Assembly (NCBI RefSeq): GCF_019399235.1
Contig: NZ_JAELVH010000005.1
Span: forward strand, 62,001-126,000
DNA: 64,000 bases
Origin: Streptomyces poriferorum
GTDB lineage: Bacteria; Actinomycetota; Actinomycetes; Streptomycetales; Streptomycetaceae
Reading direction: 5' to 3'
The translations under genes and the position numbers were made by a program. Positions 9,028 to 18,022 of this stretch are shown here, one piece after another. Under the pieces are notes generated by a model. It was not told the origin of the DNA. It saw only the letters and a list, made by a program, of their open reading frames with translations, and searched no databases. How positions within the stretch are numbered: the stretch's first letter is position 1; each line of letters opens with the position of its first letter.

Positions 9028-9196
9028 TCAGCCACCCCTGCGCGGGCGCCGTGCACAGCCGCTCCGGCGCACAGGACGGCCGGTGACAGGCGCGATCGCA
9101 CAGAAACGGAGGCCGGTCTCGTCCCAAGGACGTGCCATCGAGCACCGATGTGATCCGGAAGAATCCCTCAGTTCGCCCCGACGTCAGGAGACGCCC

Positions 9197-10069
9197 ATGT
9201 CGTGGAGAAGGAAACTGCTCGTCCCGTTGGCCGCACTCACCCTCGTACTGTCCGCGTCGGCCGCTGCGGGCGCAGCGCCGGCCCCCCTGCCCACCGGTCC
9301 CGCCACGGCCTCGGCCACGAGCGACTTCGGCGCCCCCGGGCCCTACGCCACCGCTGTGGAAGTCGGGCCGATCACCACCCTGTACTACCCGCGTGACATC
9401 GCGAACAGCGAGCGCCGCCACCCCGTGATCGTGTGGGGCAACGGAACCAACGGCATACCCCTCGTCTACCGGGACCTGCTGCTCCACTGGGCCGGCCAGG
9501 GGTTCGTCGTCGCCGCGGCGAACACTCCGCAGTCCAACCTCGGCATCTCCATGCGCGCCGGCATCGACATGCTCACCCACAGGAACGCCGACCCGGGCAG
9601 CATCTTCCACGACCGCGTCGACCTGGAACACATCGGCGCGTCGGGGCACTCACAAGGGGGTGCTGCAGCCATAGTCGTGGGCGCGGACCCCCGCATCGAC
9701 ACCATCCTGCCCATCCAGCCCGGCCCGCTCGCCAACATCAACGCCGTGCACGTCCCCGCACTCCTCCTGGCCGGTGAGAAGGACAGCATCGTCTTCCCCT
9801 TCCTGGTCAAGGCCTTCTACAACGCCGCCGATCACATCCCGGCCCTCTACGGCGAGCTGCGCGGGGCCGACCACTTCACGGTCGTGGGCGACCCCGGCCC
9901 GTTCGCCGCGCCGACCACTGCCTGGTTCCGCGCCCAGCTCATGGGTGACGAGACGGCCCGCGCCCAGTTCTTCGGCCCCGGGTGCGGGATCTGCACCGAT
10001 ACCACCACGTGGTCCGACGTCCGCCGCAACAGCCTGGCCCTGAGCATTCCGGCGGCGACGACCCCGTAA
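9197..10069 (+). CDS. Secreted alpha/beta hydrolase (cutinase/PETase-like fold)
   Basis: The 290-residue protein has a signal peptide (residues 1 to about 28, ending AAAGAAPA). It is followed by a lipase-like alpha/beta hydrolase. The nucleophile elbow is GHSQGG, the acid is probably Asp in AGEKDSIV, and the histidine lies in GADHFT. The fold resembles the cutinase/chlorophyllase/dienelactone-hydrolase group acting on esters. A C-terminal CGICTD pair could form a disulphide. ATG 9197 was chosen because CAGGAG precedes it and the signal peptide starts there. An ester polymer or wax substrate is inferred. Confidence 0.82.
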   Translation: MSWRRKLLVPLAALTLVLSASAAAGAAPAPLPTGPATASATSDFGAPGPYATAVEVGPITTLYYPRDIANSERRHPVIVWGNGTNGIPLVYRDLLLHWAGQGFVVAAANTPQSNLGISMRAGIDMLTHRNADPGSIFHDRVDLEHIGASGHSQGGAAAIVVGADPRIDTILPIQPGPLANINAVHVPALLLAGEKDSIVFPFLVKAFYNAADHIPALYGELRGADHFTVVGDPGPFAAPTTAWFRAQLMGDETARAQFFGPGCGICTDTTTWSDVRRNSLALSIPAATTP

Positions 10070-10085
10070 CGGGTTCCCGCCGCCC

Positions 10086-10160
10086 ACCGGCACCGTCATG
10101 CTTGCGGTGCCGGTCTTCCGTATCCGCCTCCCCCGTGCGCTCCGGCGACGGGGGAGGCGG
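10086..10160 (+). terminator. Two successive hairpins after the secreted hydrolase
   Basis: Stem 1 pairs 10086-10095 with 10105-10114 (10 bp, 9-base loop). Stem 2 pairs 10124-10135 with 10149-10160 (12 bp, CCGCCTCCCCCG). Both are GC-rich and lack U-tracts, typical of Streptomyces terminators. They separate the two esterase genes. Confidence 0.7.
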
Positions 10161-10183
10161 GCACACCTCGTGAAAGGACCGAC

Positions 10184-11590
10184 ATGGACGCCATCGCGAC
10201 CACCTGCCGAGGCCGGGTCCGGGGCCGCGTCCGGGACGGAATCGCCACCTTCCTCGGCATTCCCTACGCTGCCGCCCCGTTCGGGCCCCATCGCTTTCGC
10301 GCCCCCGCACCCGTCGAGCCGTGGGAAGGGCTGCGCGACGCGCTCGACTACGGGCCGACCGCTCCGCAGCGCCCCTACCGTCCGCCCCTCGACCGGTTGA
10401 TCCCCGACGTGGACATCCCGGGGGAGGAGTGCCTCAACCTCAACGTCTGGACTCCGGACCCCGGCGGGGGACCGCTGCCGGTGATGGTGTGGATCCACGG
10501 GGGATCCCTGCGGAACGGCTCGGGCGCCGTGCCCCTGTACGACGGCCGGGCCTTCGCACGCGACGGCATCGTGCTGGTCACAGTCAACTACCGGCTCGGA
10601 GTGGAGGGGTTCGGGGTGTTTCCCGACGCACCCGACAACCGGGGCCTGCTGGACCAGATCGCGGCCCTGGGCTGGGTCAAGGAGAACATCGCGGCCTTCG
10701 GCGGGGACCCGGAGAACGTCACGGTGTGCGGCGAGTCCGCCGGGGCTGTCAGCATCGCCGCCCTGATGACCAGCCCGCGCGCGGCCGGCCTCTTCCGCCG
10801 GGCGGTCCTGCAGAGCGGCCCGCCGCAGACGGTGCCGCGCACCCGGGGCGTGAAGACCGTGCGTGCGATGGCGAAGGCGCTGCGGGTGCCCGCCACGGCG
10901 GAGGCGTTCGCCGCGGTGGACCGTGAGCTGCTGCTGGACGTACAGACCGAAGTCGTCGGCAAGGCCGATCCGATCAGCGGGGGACCCGGCTTCCACCTCG
11001 TGGTCGACGGGGACGTGGTTCCGGCTGAACCGTCGCTGCCCACCGTCGATCTGCTGATGGGCTGCAACCGGGAGGAGTACCGGCTGTGGTTCGTGCCGAG
11101 CGGGATGGTGGACCGCGTCAACGCCCTCTCGCTCCGGCTGGCCCTGCTGAAGTTCCGGGTCCCGGGAAGCGTCGCCAGGCTGTACAAGGCGTCCAGACCG
11201 GGCGCGAAGCCCGGGGAGATCCTCGGCGAGATGGCTACGGACCTGCTGGTGCGGGGACCGCTCAACCGGCTCGCCGACTCGCGGCCGGCCCGGACGTTCC
11301 TGTACGAGTTCGCGTGGCCCTCGCCCGTACTCGACCTGGGCGCCTGCCACGCGTTGGAGATCGGCTTCGTCTTCGACAACCTCCGCCACGGTGAAGCGCT
11401 CACGGGCCCGGATGCTCCTCAGCCGCTGGCCGACGCCATGCACCGGGCCTGGGTCGCGTTCGCTTCCTCGGGTGACCCGGGATGGTCCGCCTGGGACGGG
11501 AGCCGGCCGGTGATGGTCTTCGGCCATCCCGACGCGGGTGTAACCCTCGCGCCGCGCCAGGAGGAACTGCGGGCCTGGCTCCAGCAGTAG
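10184..11590 (+). CDS. Carboxylesterase type B
   Basis: The 468-residue protein is a type B carboxylesterase/lipase (alpha/beta hydrolase). It shows EECLNLNVWTP, the oxyanion region VMVWIHGGSL, and the nucleophile elbow VCGESAGAVS. The acidic residue probably lies in NREEYRLWF, and the histidine may be in GACHALEIGFVF. No signal peptide is visible, so it is likely cytoplasmic. It hydrolyses carboxylic esters, and the natural substrate is unknown. It lies 114 bases after the secreted hydrolase, with two hairpins between, so the pair is probably not one operon. Confidence 0.93.
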   Translation: MDAIATTCRGRVRGRVRDGIATFLGIPYAAAPFGPHRFRAPAPVEPWEGLRDALDYGPTAPQRPYRPPLDRLIPDVDIPGEECLNLNVWTPDPGGGPLPVMVWIHGGSLRNGSGAVPLYDGRAFARDGIVLVTVNYRLGVEGFGVFPDAPDNRGLLDQIAALGWVKENIAAFGGDPENVTVCGESAGAVSIAALMTSPRAAGLFRRAVLQSGPPQTVPRTRGVKTVRAMAKALRVPATAEAFAAVDRELLLDVQTEVVGKADPISGGPGFHLVVDGDVVPAEPSLPTVDLLMGCNREEYRLWFVPSGMVDRVNALSLRLALLKFRVPGSVARLYKASRPGAKPGEILGEMATDLLVRGPLNRLADSRPARTFLYEFAWPSPVLDLGACHALEIGFVFDNLRHGEALTGPDAPQPLADAMHRAWVAFASSGDPGWSAWDGSRPVMVFGHPDAGVTLAPRQEELRAWLQQ

Positions 11591-11665
11591 GGCCTGTCCG
11601 GACCCTGATCCACGGCACCGGGGTCCGGACAGGCCCCGGTGCCGTGGACCGGAGTCCGGACAGGG
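11591..11665 (+). terminator. Overlapping inverted repeats (mutually exclusive hairpins)
   Basis: Arm A (11591-11605) pairs perfectly with A' (11621-11635), a 15-bp stem. Arm B (11610-11623) pairs perfectly with B' (11634-11647), a 14-bp stem. A' and B overlap, and A' and B' overlap, so the hairpins exclude each other. A third copy of the A' core (GTCCGGACAGG) sits at 11654-11664. At least one structure should terminate the esterase transcript. The arrangement also resembles an antiterminator. Confidence 0.75.
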
Positions 11666-11871
11666 CTTGATGGCCGAATAGTCGCCGCGGACGACAGATC
11701 TGACGGCTTGGTGCGCGCCGGACCGACGCGACCTGGCTACTCCCGATAGAACGCGCTTGCTCCTGCGAGATCTCACGCTCGGAAGACGTTCTCCAGTGGC
11801 CCCGGCGCTCGCCGGCTGTGCCGCTCATTTTCCTCTAAATCCAGCAAACATGGGGCAGTTGACGAAGCAGT

Positions 11872-11883
11872 TGAAGCGCTTCA
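11872..11883. promoter_or_regulatory. LacI-family operator candidate 1
   Basis: TGAAGCGCTTCA is a perfect 12-bp palindrome with the central GCGC typical of LacI/GalR-family sites controlling Streptomyces glycan utilisation genes. It lies upstream of the pectate lyase, near a TTGACG hexamer at 11859. Confidence 0.65.
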
Positions 11884-11943
11884 CCGGGTGAGCGCGTCCA
11901 GAGTCTTGCCAGCCCAGCGCGCGCAGTCCTATTCTCACGACGA

Positions 11944-11955
11944 GAAAGCGCTTTC
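11944..11955. promoter_or_regulatory. LacI-family operator candidate 2
   Basis: GAAAGCGCTTTC is a second perfect palindrome sharing the AAGCGCTT core, 72 bases after the first (about seven helical turns). It follows a TATTCT hexamer (11932-11937) that could be a -10. It would overlap or flank the transcription start, leaving a leader of about 390 bases before the lyase ATG. Apart from these sites nothing was recognised between 11666 and 12349. Confidence 0.65.
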
Positions 11956-12349
11956 CATTCAGTAGGTCCCGTTCCGGTGGCAGTGGAGTCATGGCAGGGC
12001 AGTTGCCGCGACCCCGTGAATGCCAGGGATCCGGAACGGGACCGCACCCACGGTGCCGGCACGTCATGGGGTCACGAACCACGCCATGGTGACGACGCAT
12101 CGAGCCGTCCTTCGCGGGTTCGAGGGCGGCGACCCCTTACGGCGGCGGTGATCCCGCGGCCGGTACCGGCGTACGCGCAGCTTCAGGTCGCAAGAGAGCG
12201 GCCCGCCCCATCGCACCGACGAAGAGCACGTGCCACCACGCCGATCAGGGCCTGTCCAGTGAGAACGGCAGTCTACGGACGGACTGCCGAAATGACATGG
12301 GCATGCCAGTTTGCGCCCGGCCTTCGAAGACGAACAGGGAGATACCATC

Positions 12350-13848
12350 ATGAAAAGACGAGTCGCACTGCGCCTGTATGCGGCGCTGACCACGGCCACC
12401 CTCGCCGCCGCGACCGGTGTCGTCGTGTCGATGCCGTCGGCATCGGCCGCGACCACCGGCGCCACCGGCTACGCGACGCAGAACGGCGGGACCACCGGCG
12501 GTGCGGGCGGACAGACGGTCCGGGCCACCACGGGCACCGCGATCCACCAGGCCCTGTGCGGCCGGGCCAGCAGCAGCACCCCCATCACCATCGAGGTCGA
12601 GGGGACGATCAACCACGCCAACACCACCAAGGTGTCCGGCGACAGCTGCAACACCGCGGCCGGTGTGATCGAGCTCAAGCAGATCAGCAACGTCACGATC
12701 GTCGGAGTCGGCAATGGGGCCGTGTTCGATCAACTGGGCATCCACATACGCCAGTCCAGCAACATCATCATCCAGAACGTGACGGTCCGGAACGTCAAGA
12801 AGTCGGGGTCGCCCACGTCCAACGGCGGTGACGCCATCGGCATGGAGAGCGACGTCCGCAACGTCTGGGTCGACCACAGCAGCCTCGAGGCGTCGGGAGG
12901 GGAGTCGGAAGGTTTCGACGGCCTCTTCGACATGAAGGACAACACGCAGTACGTGACGTTGTCCTACAGCACCCTGCGCAACTCCGGCCGCGGCGGTCTC
13001 ATCGGGTCGAGCGAGACCGAACTCTCCAACGGCTTCGTCACGTTCCACCACAACCTGTACGAGAACCTCGACTCCCGCACGCCCCTGCTGCGGGGCGGCA
13101 TCGCCCACATCTACAACAACTACTACGTGAAGCTGAACGAGTCCGGGATCAACTCCCGTGCCGGGGCCCGCGCGAAGGTGGACAACAACTACTTCAAGGA
13201 CTCCAAGGACGTCCTGGGCACGTTCTACACCGACGCCCCCGGATACTGGCAGGTCAGCGGGAACACGTTCGACAACGTGACATGGTCCGCACCCGGCAGT
13301 GAGAACAACCCGGCCGGTCCCGACCCGAAGTCCAACACCACCGTCAGCATCCCCTACGCGTACAGCCTCGACGCGGCATCCTGCGTGCCCGGCATCGTGG
13401 CCCAGACCGCAGGCGCCAACAAGGGCCTGAAGGTGTCGGACGGCAACTGCTCGACCCAGACGCCGACCCCGGACCCCCGACCGGGACCAACCTCAGCGTC
13501 GGCGCGGGTGCCGACGGCTCCAGCAAGGCCGACGGAACGAGCTACGGCAACGTGCGGGACGGTGACCTGAGCACGTACTGGTCGCCCGCCGGCGCGACCG
13601 GCTCGGTCTCGGTCAAGTGGGGCACCGCGACCTCCGTCTCCTCCGTCAAGATCCGGGAGGCTTCCGGGTCCGCCGGCAGCATCGGGACCTGGAAGGTACT
13701 GAACGGCGACACCGGCGCGGTGCTGGCCACCGGTACCGGAGCGGGTGCCATCTCGATCCCGCAGACCTCGCTGCGCAAGATCACCTTCCAGATCACCGGC
13801 TCCACCGGCACCCCGAAGATCGCCGAGTTCGAGACCTACGCCGGGTAG
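12350..13848 (+). pseudogene. Pectate lyase (PL1) with C-terminal carbohydrate-binding module, frameshifted
   Basis: The lyase frame (12350-13570) has a signal peptide (ending SASA-ATTG) and a PL1 parallel beta-helix. Calcium-site and core segments read GGDAIGMESDVRNVWVDHSS and SYSTLRNSGRGGLIGS. The catalytic region reads FHHNLYENLDSRTPLLRGG. It cleaves polygalacturonate outside the cell. In the Thr/Pro linker (about 13472-13490) the frame slips by one base. A second frame continues GTNLSVGAGADGSSKADGTS and then GNVRDGDLSTYWSPAGATG, a beta-sandwich binding module ending at 13848. Translation as written gives a complete lyase (406 residues) with a meaningless tail and no binding module. The ribosome site AGGGAG precedes the ATG. 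Confidence 0.88.
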
Positions 13849-13906
13849 CGGTGCGCGGCGACAGTGTCCCGTCGGCATGACCGCCGTGGCGGCCGTGCCG
13901 ACGTCG

Positions 13907-16060
13907 TCACGGCCCGGTGAGGACGACGAGCCGCTGTGTCGCGCGAGTCATCGCTACATAGCGGTCGACCGCGCCTTCGACGCCCGTGCCGAACTGCTCC
14001 GGATCGATGAGGACGACCAGGTCGAACTCGAGGCCCTTCGACAGTTCAGGGGTCAGCGAACGGACCCGGGGCCTCGCCCGGAACGTGGGATCGCCGATGA
14101 CGCAGGCGATCCCCTCGGCATGCGCGGCGAGCCAGTTGTCGAGGACCGCGTCGAGTTCGTCAGCGGATCCGTGGACCACGCGAACGCCGCTGCTGCGGAC
14201 GGAGACCGGCACGTTGGCATCGGGGAGCGCGGCCCGGATGACCGGCTCGGCCTCCGACATGACCTCTTCCGGCGTCCGGTAGTTGATGCTCAGGGACGCC
14301 TGGTTGATCCGGTCGAACCCGACACGCTCCAGTCGCTCCTGCCAGGACTCCGTGAATCCGTGCCTGGCCTGCGCGCGGTCCCCGACGACGGTGAAGCTCC
14401 GGGACGGGCAGCGGAGCAGCAGCATCTGCCATTCCGCGTCGGTCAGTTCCTGGGCCTCGTCGACGACGATGTGCGCGAACGGCCCGGCGAGCAGGTCCGG
14501 TTCGCCCCCGACGCGTGCGGATCCGTCGACCAGGGTGTCCTTCAGATCCTGGCCCCGCAGCATCGTGACGGCGCCTTCACCGTCGGCATCGGCTTCGAGC
14601 AGGGAGTCGATGACATGAGCCATGTGCTCACGCTCGGCCGCGACCTCCGCGGCGTGCCGCCGCCTGCGCAGTGACGTCTCCGGGTCGCCGAGCCGCCGGC
14701 GTGCGGCGTCGAGGAGCGGCAGGTCGGAAACCGTCCAGGCCTGGGCGTCCGCGCGCTGGAGCCGCGACACGTCGTCGCGGCTCAGCCCGGGAGCACAGGT
14801 GCGCAGATACGCGGGCACCGACCACAGGTCCCCGACCAGATCGGCCGCTTCGATCAGCGGCCACGCACCGTCGAATACCGCGAGCAACTCCCGGTTCCGC
14901 ACAAGGGAGTTCCGGAGAAGGTGCTCCGGAACGTCGCCGTTGTCCCGGTCCACCAGGATCGTGACCAGCTCCTCCAGGATCTGGTCACGCGCCTCGTTGT
15001 GCGGGATGCCGGGTGCCGCTTCGAACGCCACCGCCCAGTCGGCCGCGCTCAGCCGGATGTCGGACCACTGGGTCGTTACCGTCATCGCCTTGGCGGGGGG
15101 TTCCTCGTAGAAGCTGACAGCGGCCTCGATGGCCTTCACCAGATCCGCGGACGACTTGAGCCGGGCCACCTCCTGGTCGGCCTCGGCCCCTGCCGCGGCT
15201 CCCTCGGTGACGAGGTCGCGCAGGGTGCAGGTCTGCACGCCCTCCTCGCCGAGGCTCGGCAGGACGTCGGCCACGTAGCCCAGGTACGGCTCGTGCGGAC
15301 CGACGAACAGCACGCCGCCGCGATGGTGGCCGAGGCGGGGGTCGGAGTAGAGGAGGTACGCGGAACGGTGCAGGGCGACGACGGTCTTTCCGGTGCCCGG
15401 GCCCCCGTCGACGATGAGCGCCCCGCGGGACCCCGCACGGATGATGGCGTCCTGGTCGGCCTGGATGGTGCCGAGCACATCGCGCATCCGTGCCGACCGG
15501 TTGCCGCCGAGCGTGGCGATGAAGGCGGACTGGTCGTCGAGCGCCGCGTGCCCGGCGCCCCCGTCAGGCGTGAACACCTCGTCCCAGAAGTCGCTGACCC
15601 GGCCGCGGGTCCAGCGGTACCTGCGGCGGCTCGCCAGGCCCATCGGATTGGCGTGGGTGGCTCCGAAGAAGGGCTCGGCCGCGGGGGAGCGCCAGTCGAG
15701 CAGCAGCCGACGGCCTGTGCTGTCCGTGAGGCCGAGCCGCCCCACGTACACGGGCTCGGGGTCGTCCGCGCCGACCATGCGCCCGAGACAGAGGTCCAGG
15801 CCGAACCGGCGCAGCGTACGCAGCCGGGCGGTCAGCCGGTGGATCTCGATGTCCCGGTCCATCGCCTGGCGGCCCATGCCACCGGGCGACCTGCGTTCGG
15901 CATCGAGACGGGCGGAGAGTTCGGCGACCGACTGTTCCAGGCACTCGGCGATGGCCGCGAAGTGCTCATCGTCGGCGGCGGTCAGCTGGGGGTCGGCCTT
16001 GAGGGCGAGCCGCTCGGGCAGATCGAACGCGCTGATGGTCAAGGGGTTCAGGAGGTTCAT
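13907..16060 (-). CDS. helR: HelR-type RNA polymerase recycling ATPase (UvrD-like)
   Basis: The 717-residue superfamily 1 ATPase shows Walker A GGPGTGKT (219-226), Walker B VDEAQELTDAEWQMLLLRC, the Q/R motif VGDRAQA, INYRTPEEVM, KGLEFDLVVLIDP and VAMTRATQRLVV. The N-terminus is the HelD-like coiled region that probes RNA polymerase (LNPLTISAFDLPERLALKAD). HelD/HelR proteins dislodge stalled RNA polymerase, and HelR protects it from rifamycins by displacing the drug. The assignment to HelR rather than generic HelD rests on the rifamycin-associated element upstream. ATG 16060 has GGAG 8 bases before it. The ORF stays open further upstream without protein-like sequence. Confidence 0.9.
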   Translation of the reverse strand: MNLLNPLTISAFDLPERLALKADPQLTAADDEHFAAIAECLEQSVAELSARLDAERRSPGGMGRQAMDRDIEIHRLTARLRTLRRFGLDLCLGRMVGADDPEPVYVGRLGLTDSTGRRLLLDWRSPAAEPFFGATHANPMGLASRRRYRWTRGRVSDFWDEVFTPDGGAGHAALDDQSAFIATLGGNRSARMRDVLGTIQADQDAIIRAGSRGALIVDGGPGTGKTVVALHRSAYLLYSDPRLGHHRGGVLFVGPHEPYLGYVADVLPSLGEEGVQTCTLRDLVTEGAAAGAEADQEVARLKSSADLVKAIEAAVSFYEEPPAKAMTVTTQWSDIRLSAADWAVAFEAAPGIPHNEARDQILEELVTILVDRDNGDVPEHLLRNSLVRNRELLAVFDGAWPLIEAADLVGDLWSVPAYLRTCAPGLSRDDVSRLQRADAQAWTVSDLPLLDAARRRLGDPETSLRRRRHAAEVAAEREHMAHVIDSLLEADADGEGAVTMLRGQDLKDTLVDGSARVGGEPDLLAGPFAHIVVDEAQELTDAEWQMLLLRCPSRSFTVVGDRAQARHGFTESWQERLERVGFDRINQASLSINYRTPEEVMSEAEPVIRAALPDANVPVSVRSSGVRVVHGSADELDAVLDNWLAAHAEGIACVIGDPTFRARPRVRSLTPELSKGLEFDLVVLIDPEQFGTGVEGAVDRYVAMTRATQRLVVLTGP

Positions 16061-16283
16061 GCCATCAGCTCCGATCCGTGGTCGAGCCCGGGGAGCGGGG
16101 CGGTGCGCATTCCAGCGCCCCGTCGTGCGGTGCCCACAACCGCACGGCGGGTCCCACGACCGGGTCGCCCTCGTGGCACGACCCGTGAACCGGCACAAAC
16201 ATATGCACTGAGTGAATCTCCCGTTTCCGCAGCTTCCGGCGTCGTCGGCTTCGGCGCCGACGAGTGATTCTGCGGTATGACCA

Positions 16284-16302
16284 GGGCCTTGCGGCAAGCC
16301 CC
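16284..16302 (-). promoter_or_regulatory. Rifamycin-associated element (RAE)
   Basis: Read in the helR direction the site is GGGGCTTGCCGCAAGGCCC. This matches the published 19-bp RAE inverted repeat (as remembered, GGGGCTTGCGGCAAGGCCC) except at the central base. It lies 224 bases upstream of the helR start, next to an A/T-rich CAACTTATAGC that could be its -10. RAEs mark rifamycin-inducible resistance genes, including helR in Streptomyces venezuelae. Confidence 0.88.
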
Positions 16303-16392
16303 CCACTGCGCTATAAGTTGAAAGTGGCAAGAGGTGGGTCGTCCCTTTGCCTTCACTCCCGGCAGTGTCCGGTGATACGCCGCAATCCCTCC

Positions 16393-16839
16393 TCAGGCCC
16401 GTGTGCCGGTGAGCCCGGCTGTCTTCGCCGCCTGTTCCGGCACCCATGGCCTCATGTCCGCCACAGTGTCCACGGCGCGGTGGCGGTAGGCGCGGGGCGG
16501 CATGCCGACCAGCTCGGTGAAGTGCGTACGGAAGACATCCGGCGACGAACAGCCGACCATGCGGCGGATATCGGCGACGCCGAGGTCGCCGTTGAGCAAC
16601 AGGGCGGTGGCACGCTCGATGCGACGGGCCGTCAGATACGCGTACGGGGACTTGCCGTAGGCCAGCCGGAACTGGCGGCTGAGATGCCCGGGCGGCATGC
16701 CGGCGCCGCGGGCGAGCGCTTCGACGTTCAGTGGCTGTGCGTACTCCCGGTCGATCCGGTCGCGTACGCGACGCAGTCGTGCGAGGTCACTCAGGTGCTG
16801 TGCCGTCATGCGGGCACGCCCCCACGCGGGAAGACACAT
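16393..16839 (-). CDS. AraC family regulator (DNA-binding domain only)
   Basis: The 148-residue protein is essentially one AraC/XylS domain with two helix-turn-helices: LNVEALARGAGMPPGHLSRQ and VADIRRMVGCSSPDVFRTHF. There is no ligand-binding domain. ATG 16839 is preceded by GGAG at good spacing. The alternative ATG at 16809 has no such site. It lies 103 bases downstream of the VOC gene on the same strand, the commonly seen VOC-AraC pairing. It probably controls that pair. The inducer is unknown. Confidence 0.88.
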   Translation of the reverse strand: MCLPAWGRARMTAQHLSDLARLRRVRDRIDREYAQPLNVEALARGAGMPPGHLSRQFRLAYGKSPYAYLTARRIERATALLLNGDLGVADIRRMVGCSSPDVFRTHFTELVGMPPRAYRHRAVDTVADMRPWVPEQAAKTAGLTGTRA

Positions 16840-16942
16840 GTGAGCTCCGTTTCGTCGGCTTCCGTGCGTGCCTGGAATGCGGTGGTGCCCCTCACGGAGG
16901 CGGGCCGCCCCCGCCGGATCGTCGGCCCGTCGGCCCGTCGGT

Positions 16943-17362
16943 TCAGCGAAGTTCCTGGATGCGGACCAGGTTGCCCGCCGGGTCACGGAAGGCGCAGTCG
17001 CGGATGCCGTACGGCTGCTCGGTCGGTTCCTGGACGACCTCCGTGTCGCTCGCCCGTACCTTCTCGAACACGCCGTCGAGGTCCGGTGTGGCCAGCAGGA
17101 TCCATCCGTAGGTGCCCTTGGCCATCATTTCGGTGATGGTGCGGCGCTCGTTCTCGGTGATGCCGGGGTCGACGGCCGGCGGCGCCAGCAGGATGGATGT
17201 GCTGGGCTGCCCGGCGGGCCCGACCGTGATCCAGCGCATCTTGCCCTGCCCGACGTCGCTGCGGACCTCGAAGCCGAGAACGTCGCGGTAGAAGGCCGCG
17301 GACGCGTCCGGGTCATCGTGCGGAAGGAAGCTCGTGTGAATGCTGATGTCCATGGCGATCAT
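16943..17362 (-). CDS. VOC family (glyoxalase/dioxygenase-like) protein
   Basis: The protein has 136-139 residues with two beta-alpha-beta-beta-beta modules. It begins MDISIHTSFLPHDDPDASAA and ends CAFRDPAGNLVRIQEL, the typical vicinal-oxygen-chelate C-terminus. The probable metal ligands are His7 or His12 and the Glu of IQEL. Starts at 17362 (ATG) or 17353 (ATG) are both possible, and neither has a strong ribosome site. It probably forms an operon with the AraC gene downstream. Substrate class (glyoxalase, dioxygenase or resistance protein) cannot be decided. Confidence 0.85.
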   Translation of the reverse strand: MIAMDISIHTSFLPHDDPDASAAFYRDVLGFEVRSDVGQGKMRWITVGPAGQPSTSILLAPPAVDPGITENERRTITEMMAKGTYGWILLATPDLDGVFEKVRASDTEVVQEPTEQPYGIRDCAFRDPAGNLVRIQELR

Positions 17363-17444
17363 GCTAGATCCGCCCCCGCGACCCGCGCTTCTCGATTCCT
17401 GATCGGTTCCGCCGGATCGTCCTTCGGCGCCGATGCCGACGCGG

Positions 17445-17969
17445 CTACTTTGTACGTCCCGGTGCGGGCTTCTCGAGCAGTGTGAACGACTTGGGTGTGC
17501 CGCCCGGCTGCGGCTTGCCCTCCTTGTGCCCCACCACCTGATACCCGGCGCCGAGGTAGTACGCCTTCAGGCGGGCGTTGCCGGCCAGGCAGTCCAGACG
17601 TACGAAGAGCCGGCCCGACTCGGCCACGCGGCGCTCCGCCCTGCTCAGCAGCTGCCTGCCCGTCCCGGACGGGACACGGCTGTGATCCACCATGAGCCGG
17701 TGCACGTAGCCGGCCGTCGACGACTGCGGCCCCCAGGCCTCCTCGTCCTCCCACCACAGCTCCCAGGCCCCGACGACACGGCCGGCGGCCTCCGCGAGCC
17801 ACACCTCCCCGGTCTCCATGACCCGGCGGAAGTGGTCATCGCTCAGCTCACCCGGACGCCACTGCCCAGTGACGCCCCGGGCGAGCATCCAGCGCGCGGC
17901 GTCGTCGCGCAGCCGCACGACGGCGGCAAGGTCGCCGTCATCGGCAGGACGGACGTGCAGATCGCTCAT
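17445..17969 (-). CDS. GNAT family N-acetyltransferase
   Basis: The 174-residue protein begins MSDLHVRPADDGDLAAVVRL. It carries the acetyl-CoA-binding A motif (VDHSRVPSGTGRQLLSRAER) and the C-terminal LDCLAGNARLKAYYLGAGYQ that completes a Gcn5-related fold. The ATG at 17969 follows GAGGATCGCGAG. It is transcribed in the same direction as the methyltransferase upstream, with a 53-base gap, so the two may be co-transcribed. Substrate unknown. Confidence 0.92.
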   Translation of the reverse strand: MSDLHVRPADDGDLAAVVRLRDDAARWMLARGVTGQWRPGELSDDHFRRVMETGEVWLAEAAGRVVGAWELWWEDEEAWGPQSSTAGYVHRLMVDHSRVPSGTGRQLLSRAERRVAESGRLFVRLDCLAGNARLKAYYLGAGYQVVGHKEGKPQPGGTPKSFTLLEKPAPGRTK

Positions 17970-18022
17970 CTCGCGATCCTCGCACGGGTGTTCCAGCCGA
18001 TCGGCGCCAACATCCGTGCGAG

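Noticed and set aside
11977-12831. Plus-strand frame overlapping the pectate lyase start
   Set aside because: It is Arg/His-rich, overlaps the signal peptide and lyase in another frame, and lacks a ribosome site.
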